Both the position numbers and the translations under genes were made by a program. A stretch of DNA of 64,000 bases from Buxus sempervirens (Eukaryota > Streptophyta > Magnoliopsida > Buxales > Buxaceae), in contig OX387193.1 in assembly GCA_947561395.2 (NCBI GenBank), positions 8,432,001-8,496,000 of the forward strand, read 5' to 3'. Below the pieces are notes generated by a model. The model did no database searches. It was not told where the DNA came from and saw only the letters and a program-made list of their open reading frames with translations. Below, one piece after another: positions 1 to 11,204 of the stretch (positions are counted from its first letter, which is position 1; each line of letters begins with the position of its first letter).

Positions 1-982
1 TAAACAAGGTACAAATTCCGTTTTTATTGATCAAGCTATTTGTGGTTTGAAGCAAAATATAAAACGGAACTCTACCCAAAAAAATATATATAAAACGGAA
101 GCAATGGGTCAAAGCATTGATTTGGGAGACTAGTATGTAGTAGTGAATTCTCTCCCACGCAATTCAAACTTCTAGATACGTCTTTGTATCCCATTTCTCA
201 AGTTGCCAAGTCTGATTGTGATGGAGGAAAGACAATGGGCAATTCATTTGGTGCAATATTAATTTACATAATCTTGCATCATTTATCTACAGAGACCCAA
301 ATCATGGTGTGGTTGAGAGCTGTGCATGTCGAGTAATAAAGAATTTAGTGCATGTAATGACATAAGCTTGTAAAGAAAAGGGAGCCAATAGAAGTCCTAA
401 GACTTGATTTCTCAAACTAGTTAGAAATCCAAAAGACTTGTTCATTTTGGAAGACTTTGCTTCTTTAAAACGCCCCTGCATCTCTGTGCTCCTCATGTCG
501 TGAAAAACATGGATACCAACTTCATTTCCTTTGTCCTCACAGAATCAGTAGCTCAATTCTTAATAATTGAAAAATAATGCGACTTGTACAAAACTGTGTA
601 TTAACTTGTATGCTTATATATAGGTTTATACCTCTTTATCAAATACTTGTACAATACTATGTATTGATTTGTATATTGATTGGCTGACCTGTAACATAGA
701 GATTTTATACTTAACATGATATAAAAATTTCCTCCTAAACCTTCTATAATCATGGTTTGTTGCAAGTATTTATAATAATATTTTTTAAGAAAATTTTGGT
801 GAAGGTTTAAATTATACTTGTTGTAAACCATTTTAAAAATATATACTTGATTTTTAATTATAAAAAATTAAATGACTTAATCTAAATTATTTTTAAAAGC
901 ACCATTAGAAACCAATTTTTCTTTTATAGAAGAGGGAAGGAAGAGTACTGAATTTCATAACAGGGGAGGGCAATGTGAACTA

Positions 983-1387
983 AGGTGTCGTTTGGTGGGG
1001 TTTCTGGTTTCTAGATTCTATCAAAATCCAAAAACTAAGGTCCATTGAGTTGTTTGGTAGGGTTTTTACAAGTTTAATTTTAAAAGCAAATACTAAAATC
1101 TTCCCAAAAACCACAATCCTCCTTTTATGGGTTTCTATAGATTTTGACACTTAAAGGTAGTGGGTCCCACTTGAATATAAGTACTAAAGAGCTATTAATG
1201 ATGGTGGGACCCACTTGCACACAAATAATAAAGAACTAATAATGGTAATGGGCCTCACTAAAATAACGTGCTAAAATCCTAAGTATCCAAACAAGATATT
1301 GGATTTTAAAAATAAGCATGTACAATCTTGATTTTCAAAATCCAAATTATTATCCAAAATCCACAATCCAAAAACCATACCAAATGG
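983..1387. mobile_element. MITE-like element with imperfect terminal inverted repeats
   Basis: This AT-rich stretch starts with GGTGTCGTTTGGTGGGG and ends with the imperfect complement of that motif (..CCATACCAAATGG). Flanking sequence on both sides matches the C-D block near 12255-12325, which lacks it. The interior has short repeats (TGGGTCCCAC, AATCCAAA) and no coding potential. No clear target duplication was found, so the superfamily is open (hAT- or Harbinger-like ends are both possible). Confidence 0.45.
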
Positions 1388-2323
1388 ATGAATGTCAGTG
1401 TCAAAAGAGGGCCCCACACCATCAAAACCCATACTAGCCGATGGTATACCATCGGATAGGAACTACATTCATGAGAGTTGGGATCGAATGAGTCTACGAA
1501 AGAAAATTACGAAACCACTACTAGCTCCCCTGAGCTCAAAAGCATTGTCAAGTAGGATAGAAATGAGCCGAGTCCATAAAGAGTTTAACTAATAGTAAAC
1601 CCTAACCTGCCCTATCAAGTTAGTAATGGAGCCTATCAGGTTGCGCCAATTATATTATGAAATAATAATTATTAATAAAATATGTATAAAATTTAACCCA
1701 CTCCATTGCCATCCCTAGTCCGTCAAGGAGCAGCTCTACTATTTTCGGGTCGAAGAAGTCACTCATGTAAAATTACCAAACATCTTTTTCATTTTAAAAA
1801 ATGCTTTAGTAAGCTATTCTAGCATATTAAACATCTCCTTCCATGGTGAACAATAAATTGATTAAGAGCTGAATCAAGGCATCAGCTTCAAGATTGTATT
1901 CATTTTACATATCTATTGTGAAAGTCATTATAATGACAATATCACCAATACAAGCTAGTTCCCACCAAGGTGAGCATCGTGCTCTATCAAAAATCATAAC
2001 TTAAGTTAATTTATTTTTATATAAATTGTGTTTTGTTAAACCATACATATAATATTTTTAAGTCTTTCTCTTGATCTCTTAGGCCCTTCAGTATGCATCT
2101 TTTAATGTTTTCTTACATGTGCATCTCTTAACCTTTGCTCTACATATCTAAACCATGTTAACCAATTCTACTCTCTTTTTATTCCCCGCTATGCCTAATT
2201 GCTTTTGAATATTTTCATTTCTTACTTACTGAAATTTCCTGAAAAATATATTCATCTTTTTAATCATCTACATAATTTAAGCATTAGTTGAAAGCAATCA
2301 TCTCCAAAAAAAGAGGGAGGGGG

Positions 2324-2358
2324 AGGGAGAGTGGGGAGAGAGAGAGAGAGAGAGAGAG
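2324..2358. repeat. GA-rich microsatellite
   Basis: A purine run that becomes a clean (GA)n tract. The paralogous position near 13340-13372 has a shorter, interrupted version, so the tract has changed length since the block duplicated. Confidence 0.8.
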
Positions 2359-2593
2359 TCATTTTGCAACATCGATTACTTATCTCCACAGCTATATCAT
2401 TTGAACATTTTTAATTGAAAACTGTGAACCGGTAAATCTGACGTAAAAACAACACAACTCCTTGTAAATATACAGAACCAGAATTCACAATTAAAGGGAA
2501 AAAGCCCTTTATTTAAAATCATACAAACACTCGGTCGCATAGCTCTCATTCAACATGAGACACACCAGACGAGAGACAGACTCCAAATTATCA

Positions 2594-2939
2594 ACAGTAC
2601 AGATTCAAGCCCAGGTTCATATCAGCAAACCCCAAGTTCAAATCAGAAACTGATTTGATCAATGAAGAGGTAAGGATGAAAACTGATATGCAGCCCCTGA
2701 TTTCGTCAATGAAGAGATAAGGATGAAGACTGATCTGCAGTCCCAACAAACTGATTCATTCAAAATTTAATGAGATTCAAACCGTGTATCTACCAATCAA
2801 GAGAGATTTTCTTCTAATCAAATCTTGTAGGATTAGCTTAATAGTTTTGTATCCAAGGCTTTAAATAGTGCCCTGTATATCTCTCTGTACTCACGTTGAG
2901 AACACAATTCAATAAATTCCCATTTTTCACCTCAAATCA
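2594..2939 (+). mobile_element. Probable LTR fragment downstream of SDR copy A
   Basis: The sequence breaks homology with the paralogous 3' flank of copy C (13580-13670). It has LTR-like features: two tandem 47-48 bp units sharing the motif CAATGAAGAG, then a TATA-like CTTTAAATAG and an AATAAATTCCC stretch. There is no coding capacity. The ends are not certain. Read as a fossil solo or partial LTR. Confidence 0.35.
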
Positions 2940-3130
2940 GTTGTTTCGTCCACCAAGTGAACACAACAAGAAAAGTAAGAGGGAGAGTGAGTTCGATAGA
3001 CAGGGTGCCTATTAATTTTCTGGGAATGAACACCAACGATTATACCATCATAAGCCACCATATACAGGAAGCCCTTTTAATAACAAGAGTCAAATTCGTT
3101 GAGTCTCATCACTCGTTGCATGACATCTGA

Positions 3131-4418
3131 TTAAAGAAAGCCCCCTTTTTTGCAGCATTGAATTGCTCCATCATACATTTCACCCGGACTGTATTTGAAT
3201 TTGAACCCCAAGTCCAAAAGCCTCTTTGATGAGTAGCTAAGTGGTCCATAATCTTTAATATCTCTTAGTGACCTGTGAAATAAAACTATCAATATCATTA
3301 TTCAAAAATGAAATTTTATACAGAAAATGTGCAAAGAAGAGAAAAAAGGAAAACTCGCTCTGGAGTTGCCAGTTGGACTTCAGGGTATCTAGAAGAAAGA
3401 AATTCTACCATCTCATCAATTTTGATGTGATGAGATGAACAGATATACCTCCCTTTCGCATTAGGACAATCAAGAAGGAAAATATGAGCTGAGACAACAT
3501 CATCTAGGTGCACCATGTGTATTGCAAAGCTGTATAACCATTGATCTGCTTTACCTGTACATCAAAAATAAGGCATCAAGACAAAAGAAAACAATTAAAG
3601 CCTCCAAATATATCATAATTTGCAAAACAAATAGGTGTTTGTTTATGTGGAGATTGATATTTTATCATGAGAATTCTACCTGATATCATTGCCAAGGCCA
3701 GACACTGAGCCGGGAAGGTTGGGAGTGATGAAAGGACCGAGGACACAGGAAGGAAGTACAGTCACAAGATCCAATCCATGTTGATCTGCAAATTCTAGAG
3801 GTGCCTTTTCTACCAACGTTTTTGAGATGGCATATGAAGAGAGTTGAATCTTAAGACTTCTGTAGTAGTCTATATCAGCCCATGAGTTCTCATCTACTAT
3901 GTCAAGACCCTCTTTAGATATTACTGCAGCTGCAGTGGAAGTTAAAACAACCCGTTTAACCGTATTAGAATTCACGCATGCCTTCAGTATGCCTGGAGTT
4001 CCCTCTACTGTCCTTCTGGTTATTACTTCTTGAGGCTCATTTACTTCAATGTCTGTGGGGTGAACAACATGAAAGACTCCTACACATCCAGCGATGGCAG
4101 CATTGAAACTTTCTGGTTTGTCAAGATCTGCATTAAAGATCTTGAGATTTTCTGATGCACCCAGAAGGTTTGTAAGGTAGCTGGGGCCTTCCTTTTGTCC
4201 TGCTCATTTTTTGAAGGAAACATAAATAAAGGCTTTTCAGTTCTGAGTTGTATGAGTTAAAACTATTCTCATCAACGTTTTGGCTGAAGTGGAAGAAGCT
4301 GCTTACCTCGGATTGTTGCCCGGACAGAGTAACCTTATTGCAGGAGCCTCATGATCTACCATGATGCAATATACCCAGTTCCACCTGTTACACACACAAT
4401 ACTTTTCTCTCCTTCCAT
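3131..4418 (-). pseudogene. SDR copy A (subtype 1a), vestitone reductase/DFR-like, broken
   Basis: Four exons on the minus strand: 4307-4418, 3680-4199, 3359-3554 and 3131-3272. The family is the extended SDR group of dihydroflavonol and vestitone reductases, which reduce ketones with NADPH in the cytosol. Visible parts are the glycine-rich [10 protein letters not shown] near the start, the catalytic serine in [14 protein letters not shown] (the YxxxK motif) and a C-terminal [14 protein letters not shown] block. It is broken: codon 21 is TAG (4356-4358) where the paralogs read Leu, and a 2-bp deletion near the end of exon 2 shifts the frame. The exon 3 donor is GC (3357-3358) rather than GT, as in copy C. 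The TATA-like box upstream is also altered relative to copies B-D. Copy C is its partner in the block duplication. Family placement is firm; the substrate is unknown. Confidence 0.88.
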
Positions 4419-4437
4419 CCTCTCTGCGTGTCTGTCC

Positions 4438-4597
4438 CATGCCTTCAAATAGTTTATGTACTCCAACAAGAAGCATCTCAACTGCTAAAAACACAGCCGA
4501 CCAATAGGTTTTGGTTAATTTACTACAATTAGCCGGCTGTGTTTTTTGCAGTTGAGATGCCTCTTTTTGGACTATATAAACTAGTTGAAGGCATGGC
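4438..4597. repeat. Inverted repeat in the 5' flank of SDR copy A
   Basis: Arms 4438-4499 and 4534-4597 (about 62 bp, roughly six mismatches) are separated by about 34 bp. Each arm holds the SDR promoter segment with its TATA-like ACTATATAAAC and the GGCATGG stretch that normally precedes the SDR start codon. The right arm points a second TATA box to the plus strand, away from copy A. The same structure stands upstream of copy C. Confidence 0.85.
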
Positions 4598-5126
4598 ATG
4601 CAGCATAGAGAAAACGCTAAAGCCAGCCATATAACTTGAACATTTTTTAGTTGAAAAACTGTGAACTGGTATTTACTGTGTCACAGTTTCCCTTTGTTTA
4701 GGAAATCTGACTTAAAAACAACACAACTCCTTGTAAATATACAGCAGCAGTATTCAAAATTAAGGAAAAAAGAAGAAAAAAAAACCTTTATTAAGAAGCA
4801 TACACACGCTCAGTCACAAACAGCTCTCACTCAGACGTCACTTGAGAGAGAGAGAGATTCCAACTTTGGACTCGACATTTGGGACACTTTCTACAACCAC
4901 ACTTATCTTGGTGAGAGGACTGACCAACTCAGTTGTTTTTTCCACCAAGTGAACACAGCAAGAAAGTAAGAGGGAGAGTAAGTTCGATAGACAGGCTGCC
5001 CATTAACTTTACTGGGAATGAAGATCAACAAGTATACCATCATAATCCAACAATTACAGGAAGCCCTCTAAATAACAAAAGTCAAATTCTTTGAGTCTCA
5101 TCACTCCTTACAAGACATCCTGCTGA

Positions 5127-6421
5127 TTAAAGAAAACCCTTTTTTTTACAGCATTGAATTGCTCCATTATACATTTCAGCCAGACTGTACTTGAATTTAA
5201 ACCCCAAGTCCAAAAGCTTATTTGACGAGTAGCTACATGGTCCATGATCTTTAATTTCTCTTAATTTCCTGTGAGATAGAAATACCACTATTACTATTCA
5301 AAAATGAAATTTCATACAGAAAATGAGCAAAGAAGAGAAAAAAAGGACAACTTACTCCGGAGTTGCCAGTTCGACTTCTGGGTACCTTGAAGAAAGAAAT
5401 TCTACCATCTCATCAATTTTGATGTGATGAGATGAACAAATATACCTCCCTTTCGCATTAGGACAATCAAGAAGGAAAATATGAGCTGAGACAACATCAT
5501 CTATGTGCACAATGTGTGTTGCAAAGTTGTATAACCATTGATCTGCTTTACCTTTACATCAAAAACAAGGTATCAAGACAAAAGAAAGCAATTAAAGCCT
5601 CCTATATATATCATAATTTGCAAAACAAATAGGTGTTCTTTTATGTGGAGATTGATATTTTATCATGAGAATTCTACCTGATATCATAGCCAAGGCCAGA
5701 GACACTGCGACAGGGAGGTTGGGACTGATGAAAGGACCGAGGACTAAAGAAGGAAGTACAGTCACAAGATCCAATCCATGTTGATCCGCAAATTCTAGAG
5801 CTGCCTTTTCTACCAACGTTTTTGAGATGGCATATGAAGAGAGTTGAATCTTAAGACTTCTACAGTAGTCTACATCAGTCCATGTATTCTCATCTACTAT
5901 GTCAAGACCCTCTTTGTTGGAAATTACTGCAGCTAGAGTGGAAGTTAAAACAGCCCGTTTAACTGTCTTAGAATTCACGCATGCCTTCAGTATGCCTAGA
6001 GTTCCCTCTACTGTCCTTCTGGTCAATACTTCTTCTGGCTCATTTCCTTCTATGTCTGTGGGGTGAGCAACATGAAAAACTCCTACACATCCAGCAATCG
6101 CCGCACTGAAGCTTTCTGGTTTGTCAAGATCTGCATTAAAGATCTTGAGATTCTCTGTTGCACCCGGAAGGTTTGTAAGACAGCCTTTTTCTTCCTCACA
6201 TTCTGTTCAATTTTAGAAGGCAAATCAATCAAGGCTCATCAGTTCTCAGTTGTATGAGTGAAATTATGTTCACCAAACCAGAAGAAGTTAAGAAGTAGTA
6301 GTTGCTTACCTCGGATTGTTGCCCGGACAGAGTAACCTTGTTCCAGGAGTCTCATGATCAACCATGATGCAATATACCCAATTCCACCTGTTACACACAC
6401 AATACTTTTCTCTCCTTCCAT
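5127..6421 (-). CDS. SDR copy B (subtype 1b), vestitone reductase/DFR-like, intact
   Basis: Exons 6310-6421, 5678-6202, 5356-5551 and 5127-5268 join in phase into 975 bp, that is 324 residues plus stop, normal for this family (about 320-330). All donors are GT and all acceptors AG. Motifs: glycine-rich [11 protein letters not shown] at residues 10-20 (the usual Thr/Ser/Ala is Ile here), [11 protein letters not shown], catalytic Ser in [23 protein letters not shown] with Tyr and Lys of Yxxx[11 protein letters not shown], and the terminal CCKKKGFL. By family it should be a cytosolic NADPH-dependent reductase of a flavonoid-type or other ketone; the actual substrate cannot be read. The start is fixed by the shared ATGGAAGGAGAG of all copies. 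A TATA-like box lies about 130 bp upstream. It belongs to a run of same-strand paralogs. Confidence 0.85.
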
Positions 6422-6547
6422 CTTCTATGTGGGTGTGCGTCTGCAGGCACAATGATTCTTTAAGATAGTACCATCTTAAATATGATATTGGATGGTAAAC
6501 AGTAGCTACCTTCAGCATTTTCTCTATGTTGTGATGACTTCAACTAG

Positions 6548-6554
6548 TTTATAT
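6548..6554 (-). promoter_or_regulatory. TATA-like box of SDR copy B
   Basis: The minus strand reads CCATATAAACTAGTTGAAG about 130 bp before the ATG. The same TATAAACTAGTTGAAG context recurs upstream of copies C and D and in the inverted repeats, which supports it as the shared core promoter. Confidence 0.5.
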
Positions 6555-6559
6555 GGTTC

Positions 6560-7391
6560 AAAATTAAAAGAGCCAACTCAGATGCAAAAGACACGGCGAA
6601 ATGTTAAAAACTAACCAAAGGCAAGTGGATGAAAGGTGAAGACAAGGTTGACATTCATGTTGATGGCATTTATTTGATTCCAATATAAGGCAAAGACAGA
6701 AGCTAACAAGCATAAAATAATATAATATTCTCTTGACACGTCTTCTTGTGGGCATTTTCGCAGGATTATGTCTCTTTGCTTCATCAAAAAGGCAGTGCTT
6801 TCATAGAATCGGATCCAGACCTGGTAGAACCCGTTTGTGAATCTCTATTAACTCCTCCCTCAAAAGCCTTCAAATCAGAATGAAGAAAATGAGGAGCAAC
6901 TAGTTTATTAGCTCATTTCCTTACCCCAAAGGAAGAAAAAAAAATGGGAGCTGTGTTGGATCATTCATAGCAGTAACTAGATATTTTTTAATGGTTATTT
7001 TATTTCGTCTATTCTAAACAGATGCCTCCTGTTTCTTCATTCTTTGCTTCATTATCAAGATGTCAATGTGTAAAAGCATAGTTAATACGGTATTTTGTTG
7101 GTTATTACCTTAAATGAATTCAAAACAGGGTATGCCTATGATATGAGGATTAGGTGAGTGATGCCTACGCATGCAACTGCCCCAAGTGTATGTAAGATAG
7201 GTATGATGGTGTGAATAACAAGCAGAGATAAAGTCACAGTCTAAACTTGCAAATACCCGAAGAAACACAAAAAAGGGATTTGAATAAACAGAATAGTAGC
7301 CACTGCAAATTGTTCAACTTCAGTCATATTGATATACTTTATCCAGTAATTATTGTAGTTTGCAATTGATCAAGAAGAAGATCAAAAGTAC
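6560..7391. other. Spacer upstream of copy B
   Basis: There is no gene here. The first half matches the spacer upstream of copy D (17260-17662). The end next to 7392 resembles intron 1 of the type-2 SDR genes, which belongs with the exon relic that follows. Confidence 0.6.
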
Positions 7392-7510
7392 TTGGATTAG
7401 ATATGATAATGGTGAGAACAAAGTAGCCGTGTTGAAGAAGCCTCATGTTCAGCCATGATGCCATGTACCCTGCTGCACCTGTCACACAGACTACCTTTCT
7501 CTTCTTCCAT
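7392..7510 (-). pseudogene. Orphan exon 1 of a type-2 SDR gene
   Basis: The minus strand starts ATGGAAGAAGAG and then, in a shifted frame, reads VCVTGAAGYMASWL..LLQHGY, matching exon 1 of copies G, H and I ([16 protein letters not shown]). It is 119 bp against 121 bp in the others, a 2-bp deletion just before the Rossmann motif. The exon ends in CCAA followed by a GT donor, as in copy I, and some intron 1 sequence follows. Exons 2-4 are absent. It lies upstream of copy B, where the type-2 gene stands in the other two modules. Confidence 0.75.
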
Positions 7511-8042
7511 GCTTGGCTCTTTAACTTTTTTCTGTTTCTTGCAGTTTAACCATGCAAGAGTTTCTTTATAGACGTTACATATGAGATTAAGGTTGCGTTT
7601 GGGATTTCTGGTGATTACAGGTAAGTACTTATAGAAAAGTTATCTTTATTCAAGTACTTATCCAGAGTTCTAAAAGGTGGCTAATTTGAAAAACTGAAAT
7701 TAGTGTTGGTAAAAACTTGTATTCAAGCACTTCATAATATAGTTAGCCACCAGAACACTTCATTAATTTCATCTTGACATGGAGAAACACCAACTATTCA
7801 ATTTCGCATAAACTTAAATTCCAGGATCTCAACGCATTCAAGGAAACAATCTCAAACCCATCAAAATATTGAAAAAAAAAAGAAGGAAAAAGCACGTTAA
7901 AAAACCCAAAATTTCCCGATTCACACTGCAGCATAATTACAAGCCCAGAACCAAATCCGTGACCCGAAAACCCTAACTCAAACAGTTTAAGAACAATGCG
8001 ACAAGATAATATGAACTGTCGAAAGAAAAAGACGAAACTCAC

Positions 8043-8265
8043 CACGGTTTGCAGAATCAGGAGTGAAGATCACAGAAGCTTTCAAGAAGGCAGCAGTACT
8101 GTCACCGCTAGAAAGGAGTCTAGAAGAAGGGTCAACGAACTTCGACAACCAACCTCCGTCTTGTGACTGAATCACCGGCCGGTCATAAGGAGTCGTCGGC
8201 GACTTCTTCTGTATGGTCGGCTTGGATTCGTGATGTCGATTGGGCCGGTATACGATTAAACAAAG
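8043..8265 (-). pseudogene. Fragment of a plant NUP1/NUP136-like nucleoporin (first exon)
   Basis: The minus strand encodes TTPYDRPVIQ, then GGWLSKFVDPSSRLLSS, then a short tail ending at a GT donor (CCGTG then GTGAGT at 8042-8041). The TPYDRP...GGWLSK(L/F)VDP signature is that of the N-terminus of the plant nuclear basket protein NUP1/NUP136. About 300 bp of apparent intron follows (to about 7750), but no further exons are in reach and no ATG precedes the homologous part. It sits exactly at the seam between blocks 1 and 2; the sequence just upstream of it equals the first bases of the window, so another copy may lie to the left of base 1. Identification rests on motif memory and is moderately sure. 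Confidence 0.55.
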
Positions 8266-8305
8266 GTACAAAATCCGTTTTTATTGATCAAGCTATTTGT
8301 GGTTA

Positions 8306-9421
8306 TGTTTACGCCCTATAAAACCAACGAATAAGAAAGGGACACGTAGTGTCCATGTGGTTTATTTAAGCCATGACAACAAAACACGTAAGCCTTGGAC
8401 AGTTGGACAAACCACGTCAGCATACGCACAAAACCAAGAATACAGTTCAAGGCACGCAAGCCAATGCAACAGAATCACACTTACAACTATCAGAAGATCG
8501 TACCATCAGTCGTTCAAGAGTAACCTATTTTAAAGATCGTGGCCAAGCGGTTATCTGTCTGGAGCAGAAAACTGAAGACTGCCAACCACCATGAAGATCG
8601 TGCAAAAGTGGGACGTTAAACAACCATCAAAGATTGGCTATAAAATGCACCAATTTGAAGAGCTCGATGACACAATCCATCCAACCGCAACCGATTATTA
8701 TATTATTTTGATCATCCGTGATCTTTTATCTCCTCTCCTACACTGTAGCCAGAAGGATAAACTAGGACTTCTCTCACTGCTTCCAGTCGCAGTGACATCT
8801 TAAACCCCTCTTTACTCCGATTAACACCAGAATCTTGCCACCGAAGGGTAAGTTGAGGCCGGCCCTAACTCGCAGTTCTGTGTCCACAGAATCCCGAGCA
8901 ACCGGTCCCGAGACTCGCTCTGTTCAAGACAGGTGACTTGTGTATCTTCGGTTAAACAGCAATCTAAGGTGAACCCCCTGAATTGGCTTTGCTAATAGCC
9001 GCCCCCTTCCTCCTACGCTTATACCTGATTACGGCTATAAAACCAGGACAGGCCGGTCCTGCAAGCCCTGTCAGTTTTCTTTTTATTTTTTGTTTCCTTT
9101 TTGAGGATTATCTGTTGTCATTCTCGGCCGTTGGCCGATTTTATAATAAAGGAGTTTTATGTGCCATTAGTGGCTTTCGCTTTCAAATACTTACAAGAAC
9201 CCAAACGAAGACCGAACCCCTAATCTTCGTATTATCGCCTAACCCGTTTTATTACAAGTGACTTGCAGTACGACTGAACCAACTCCGGTTTAAATTCAGA
9301 ACAGGTGCCCGGGGTTAGGACCCGACCCGAAATCATTGTATCAAACGATACTGGTACGCCCGCGTAGAGACACATCATCAACATCACCACGTGTCCATAC
9401 CGGCCCAATTTTGGATCAACA
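8306..9421 (+). mobile_element. Probable solo LTR, about 1.1 kb
   Basis: The insertion starts TGTTTACGCCC and ends GGATCAACA (TG...CA ends), and is flanked by GGTTA (8301-8305) and GGTTG (9422-9426), a 5-bp target duplication with one difference. The paralogous site near base 45 is empty. A TATA-like GGCTATAAAATG lies near 8637. There is no internal domain. Fossil; superfamily not resolved. Confidence 0.6.
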
Positions 9422-9741
9422 GGTTGGAAGCAAAATATAAAGCGGAAGCAATGGATCAAAGCATTGACTTGGGAGAATAGTATGTACCATTGAATTCTCT
9501 CCCACACAATTCAAATTTCTAAATACGTTTTTGTATCCCATTTCCCAAGTTGTCAAGTCTGATTGTGGAAGTGGAAAGACCATGGGTAATTCATTTTTTT
9601 TTTGGTAAGCCAATGGGTAATTCATTTGGTGCAATTTGCATAATCTTGCATCATTAACCAATAGAGACCCAAATCATGGTGTGGTTGAAGCCTTGAAGGT
9701 TGTGCATGTTGCGTAAGAAAGAATTTAGTGCATGTAATGAT

Positions 9742-10301
9742 TAGGGCTGGCAACGGGTCGAATACGGTACGGATCTGTCATGATCCGAATCCGAACCGAA
9801 AATAAAAATCCGATATCCGAATTCGATCCGAAATTCGACGGATCTTTTATATGTGAATCCGAATTCGAAACCGAATTTATATAATGTATCCGAATTCGAA
9901 ATTCGACCGAATAAATAACCGAAATCCGAATTCGATCCGAATTAGATCCGATTTGAACTTAAAACTCAAAAGTTAAGTTTAACTATTAAAGCAAATTTTA
10001 GTTATCAAATCTAATGAGCCATATAAATATTAAAGCAAGATATGAATAAGGATAGTTCAAGCATGATTTATACAAAGTTTACCAATGATTTAATGAAAAG
10101 TATATGTTGATTTCGGTTCGGATCTTTTTCGGATCGGATATGGACAGATTCGGATTCGGATCCGAATTCGGTCGGATCCGAATTCGGTCGGATCCGAAAT
10201 CCGTATTCGAACCGCGGATCTATATTTTCAGATCGGATTCGGGATTTTCGGATCTGATTCGGGTCGGATTCGGATATATATCCGACCCATTGCCAGCCCT
10301 A
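9742..10301. mobile_element. hAT-type MITE, 560 bp
   Basis: Ends TAGGGCTGGCAACGGGTCG and CGACCCATTGCCAGCCCTA form near-perfect inverted repeats. An 8-bp target duplication GTAATGAT flanks it (9734-9741 and 10302-10309), the hAT length. The paralogous site near 351-358 is empty. The interior is dense with TCCGAATTCG-type palindromic words pointing toward each end, with an AT-rich centre and no transposase. Confidence 0.88.
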
Positions 10302-10326
10302 GTAATGATACAAGCTTGTGAAGAAA

Positions 10327-11204
10327 GATCCCGCATCCTCTCCGACGCCCCATCTCCAACATTTTACTGCAGCAAGGAGAGGGTGCTGCGTGTCATCATG
10401 GGTCTTACAGAACTAACGGCAACGTTAAAGTTTCGCCATAATATTTCTAAACTAAAAAACCCTAAATAAAATAAAATGAGTCGTCTTCTCCCCACTTTGA
10501 AGAAGCAAAAGTCGACCTGCAAAAAACCTGTAACTATAAAAAAAACAAAAGGGCAAAGCTTCACCTTAACATTTCTAAACTTTAAAAAAAAAACCTAAAT
10601 AAAATAAGACGAAGTTGTGTTCTCCACTTTAAAGAAGCAAAAGTGGACATGTAAAAAACCTCTTAGTATAAAAAACGTAAGGGAAAGGGTTCGCATCCTC
10701 TCCTCCAACAAAGGGAGATTGTAGGAACGAGTTCTAGTTCTATGTTTTTCCAAAATCGCAAAACCCTAACCTTATTTTCTTCACATTTTTAGTTCCTTTA
10801 AGATGGGATTTGAAGTTGCAATTCCTAAATATGAATAGAGTTCTAGTACCGTATCTTTTCAAAATCTCAAAACCCTAACCCTATTTTCTTCACATTTTTT
10901 AGTTCCTTTAAGATGGGATTCGAAGTTGCAATTCCTAAATCTGAATATGTGTTCAATGTTCATGTCTTTCATTTTTGTCTTCATCATTTTTTCACTACTA
11001 ACCCAACTTTGTTGTTGAAGACGAGGTGGGTTTTTCTATTTTAAGTTTTCCTTTTTCATTTAAAAATGTTCAAACAAGACGTTAGTGTTGACTGACGTTG
11101 CTGTCTACTTGAAAGCAAATTATGAGACCTACGACGACACGTGGAGGCGAGCTTTTGATGCAGTAAAATTGTAGGAGGGAGGGCGTACGAGAGGATGCGG
11201 GCTC
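10327..11204. mobile_element. Mutator-like (MULE) MITE, 878 bp
   Basis: Terminal inverted repeats of about 60 bp begin GATCCCGCATCCTCTC and, on the other side, GAGCCCGCATCCTCTC. The 9-bp duplication GTGAAGAAA flanks it (10318-10326 and 11205-11213), as expected for MULEs. The paralogous site near 369-377 is empty. The interior holds two pairs of tandem units of about 120 bp (one with AGAAGCAAAAGT, one with AGATGGGATT). There is no transposase. Confidence 0.85.

Larger units (their letters stand above)
1..7035. repeat. Segmental duplication block 1 (partner 8256-17662)
   Basis: The first bases of the window match the sequence from about 8256, and the match continues, with insertions on either side, through SDR copies A and B to about 7035, where it meets 17662. 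Copy A pairs with C and copy B with D; the spacer between them, including an inverted repeat, is shared. Block 2 is longer because it gained a solo-LTR-like element, a hAT MITE and a MULE MITE. The left edge of block 1 lies outside the window. Bases 1-982 and 1388-2593 hold no gene that I can see. Confidence 0.85.
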
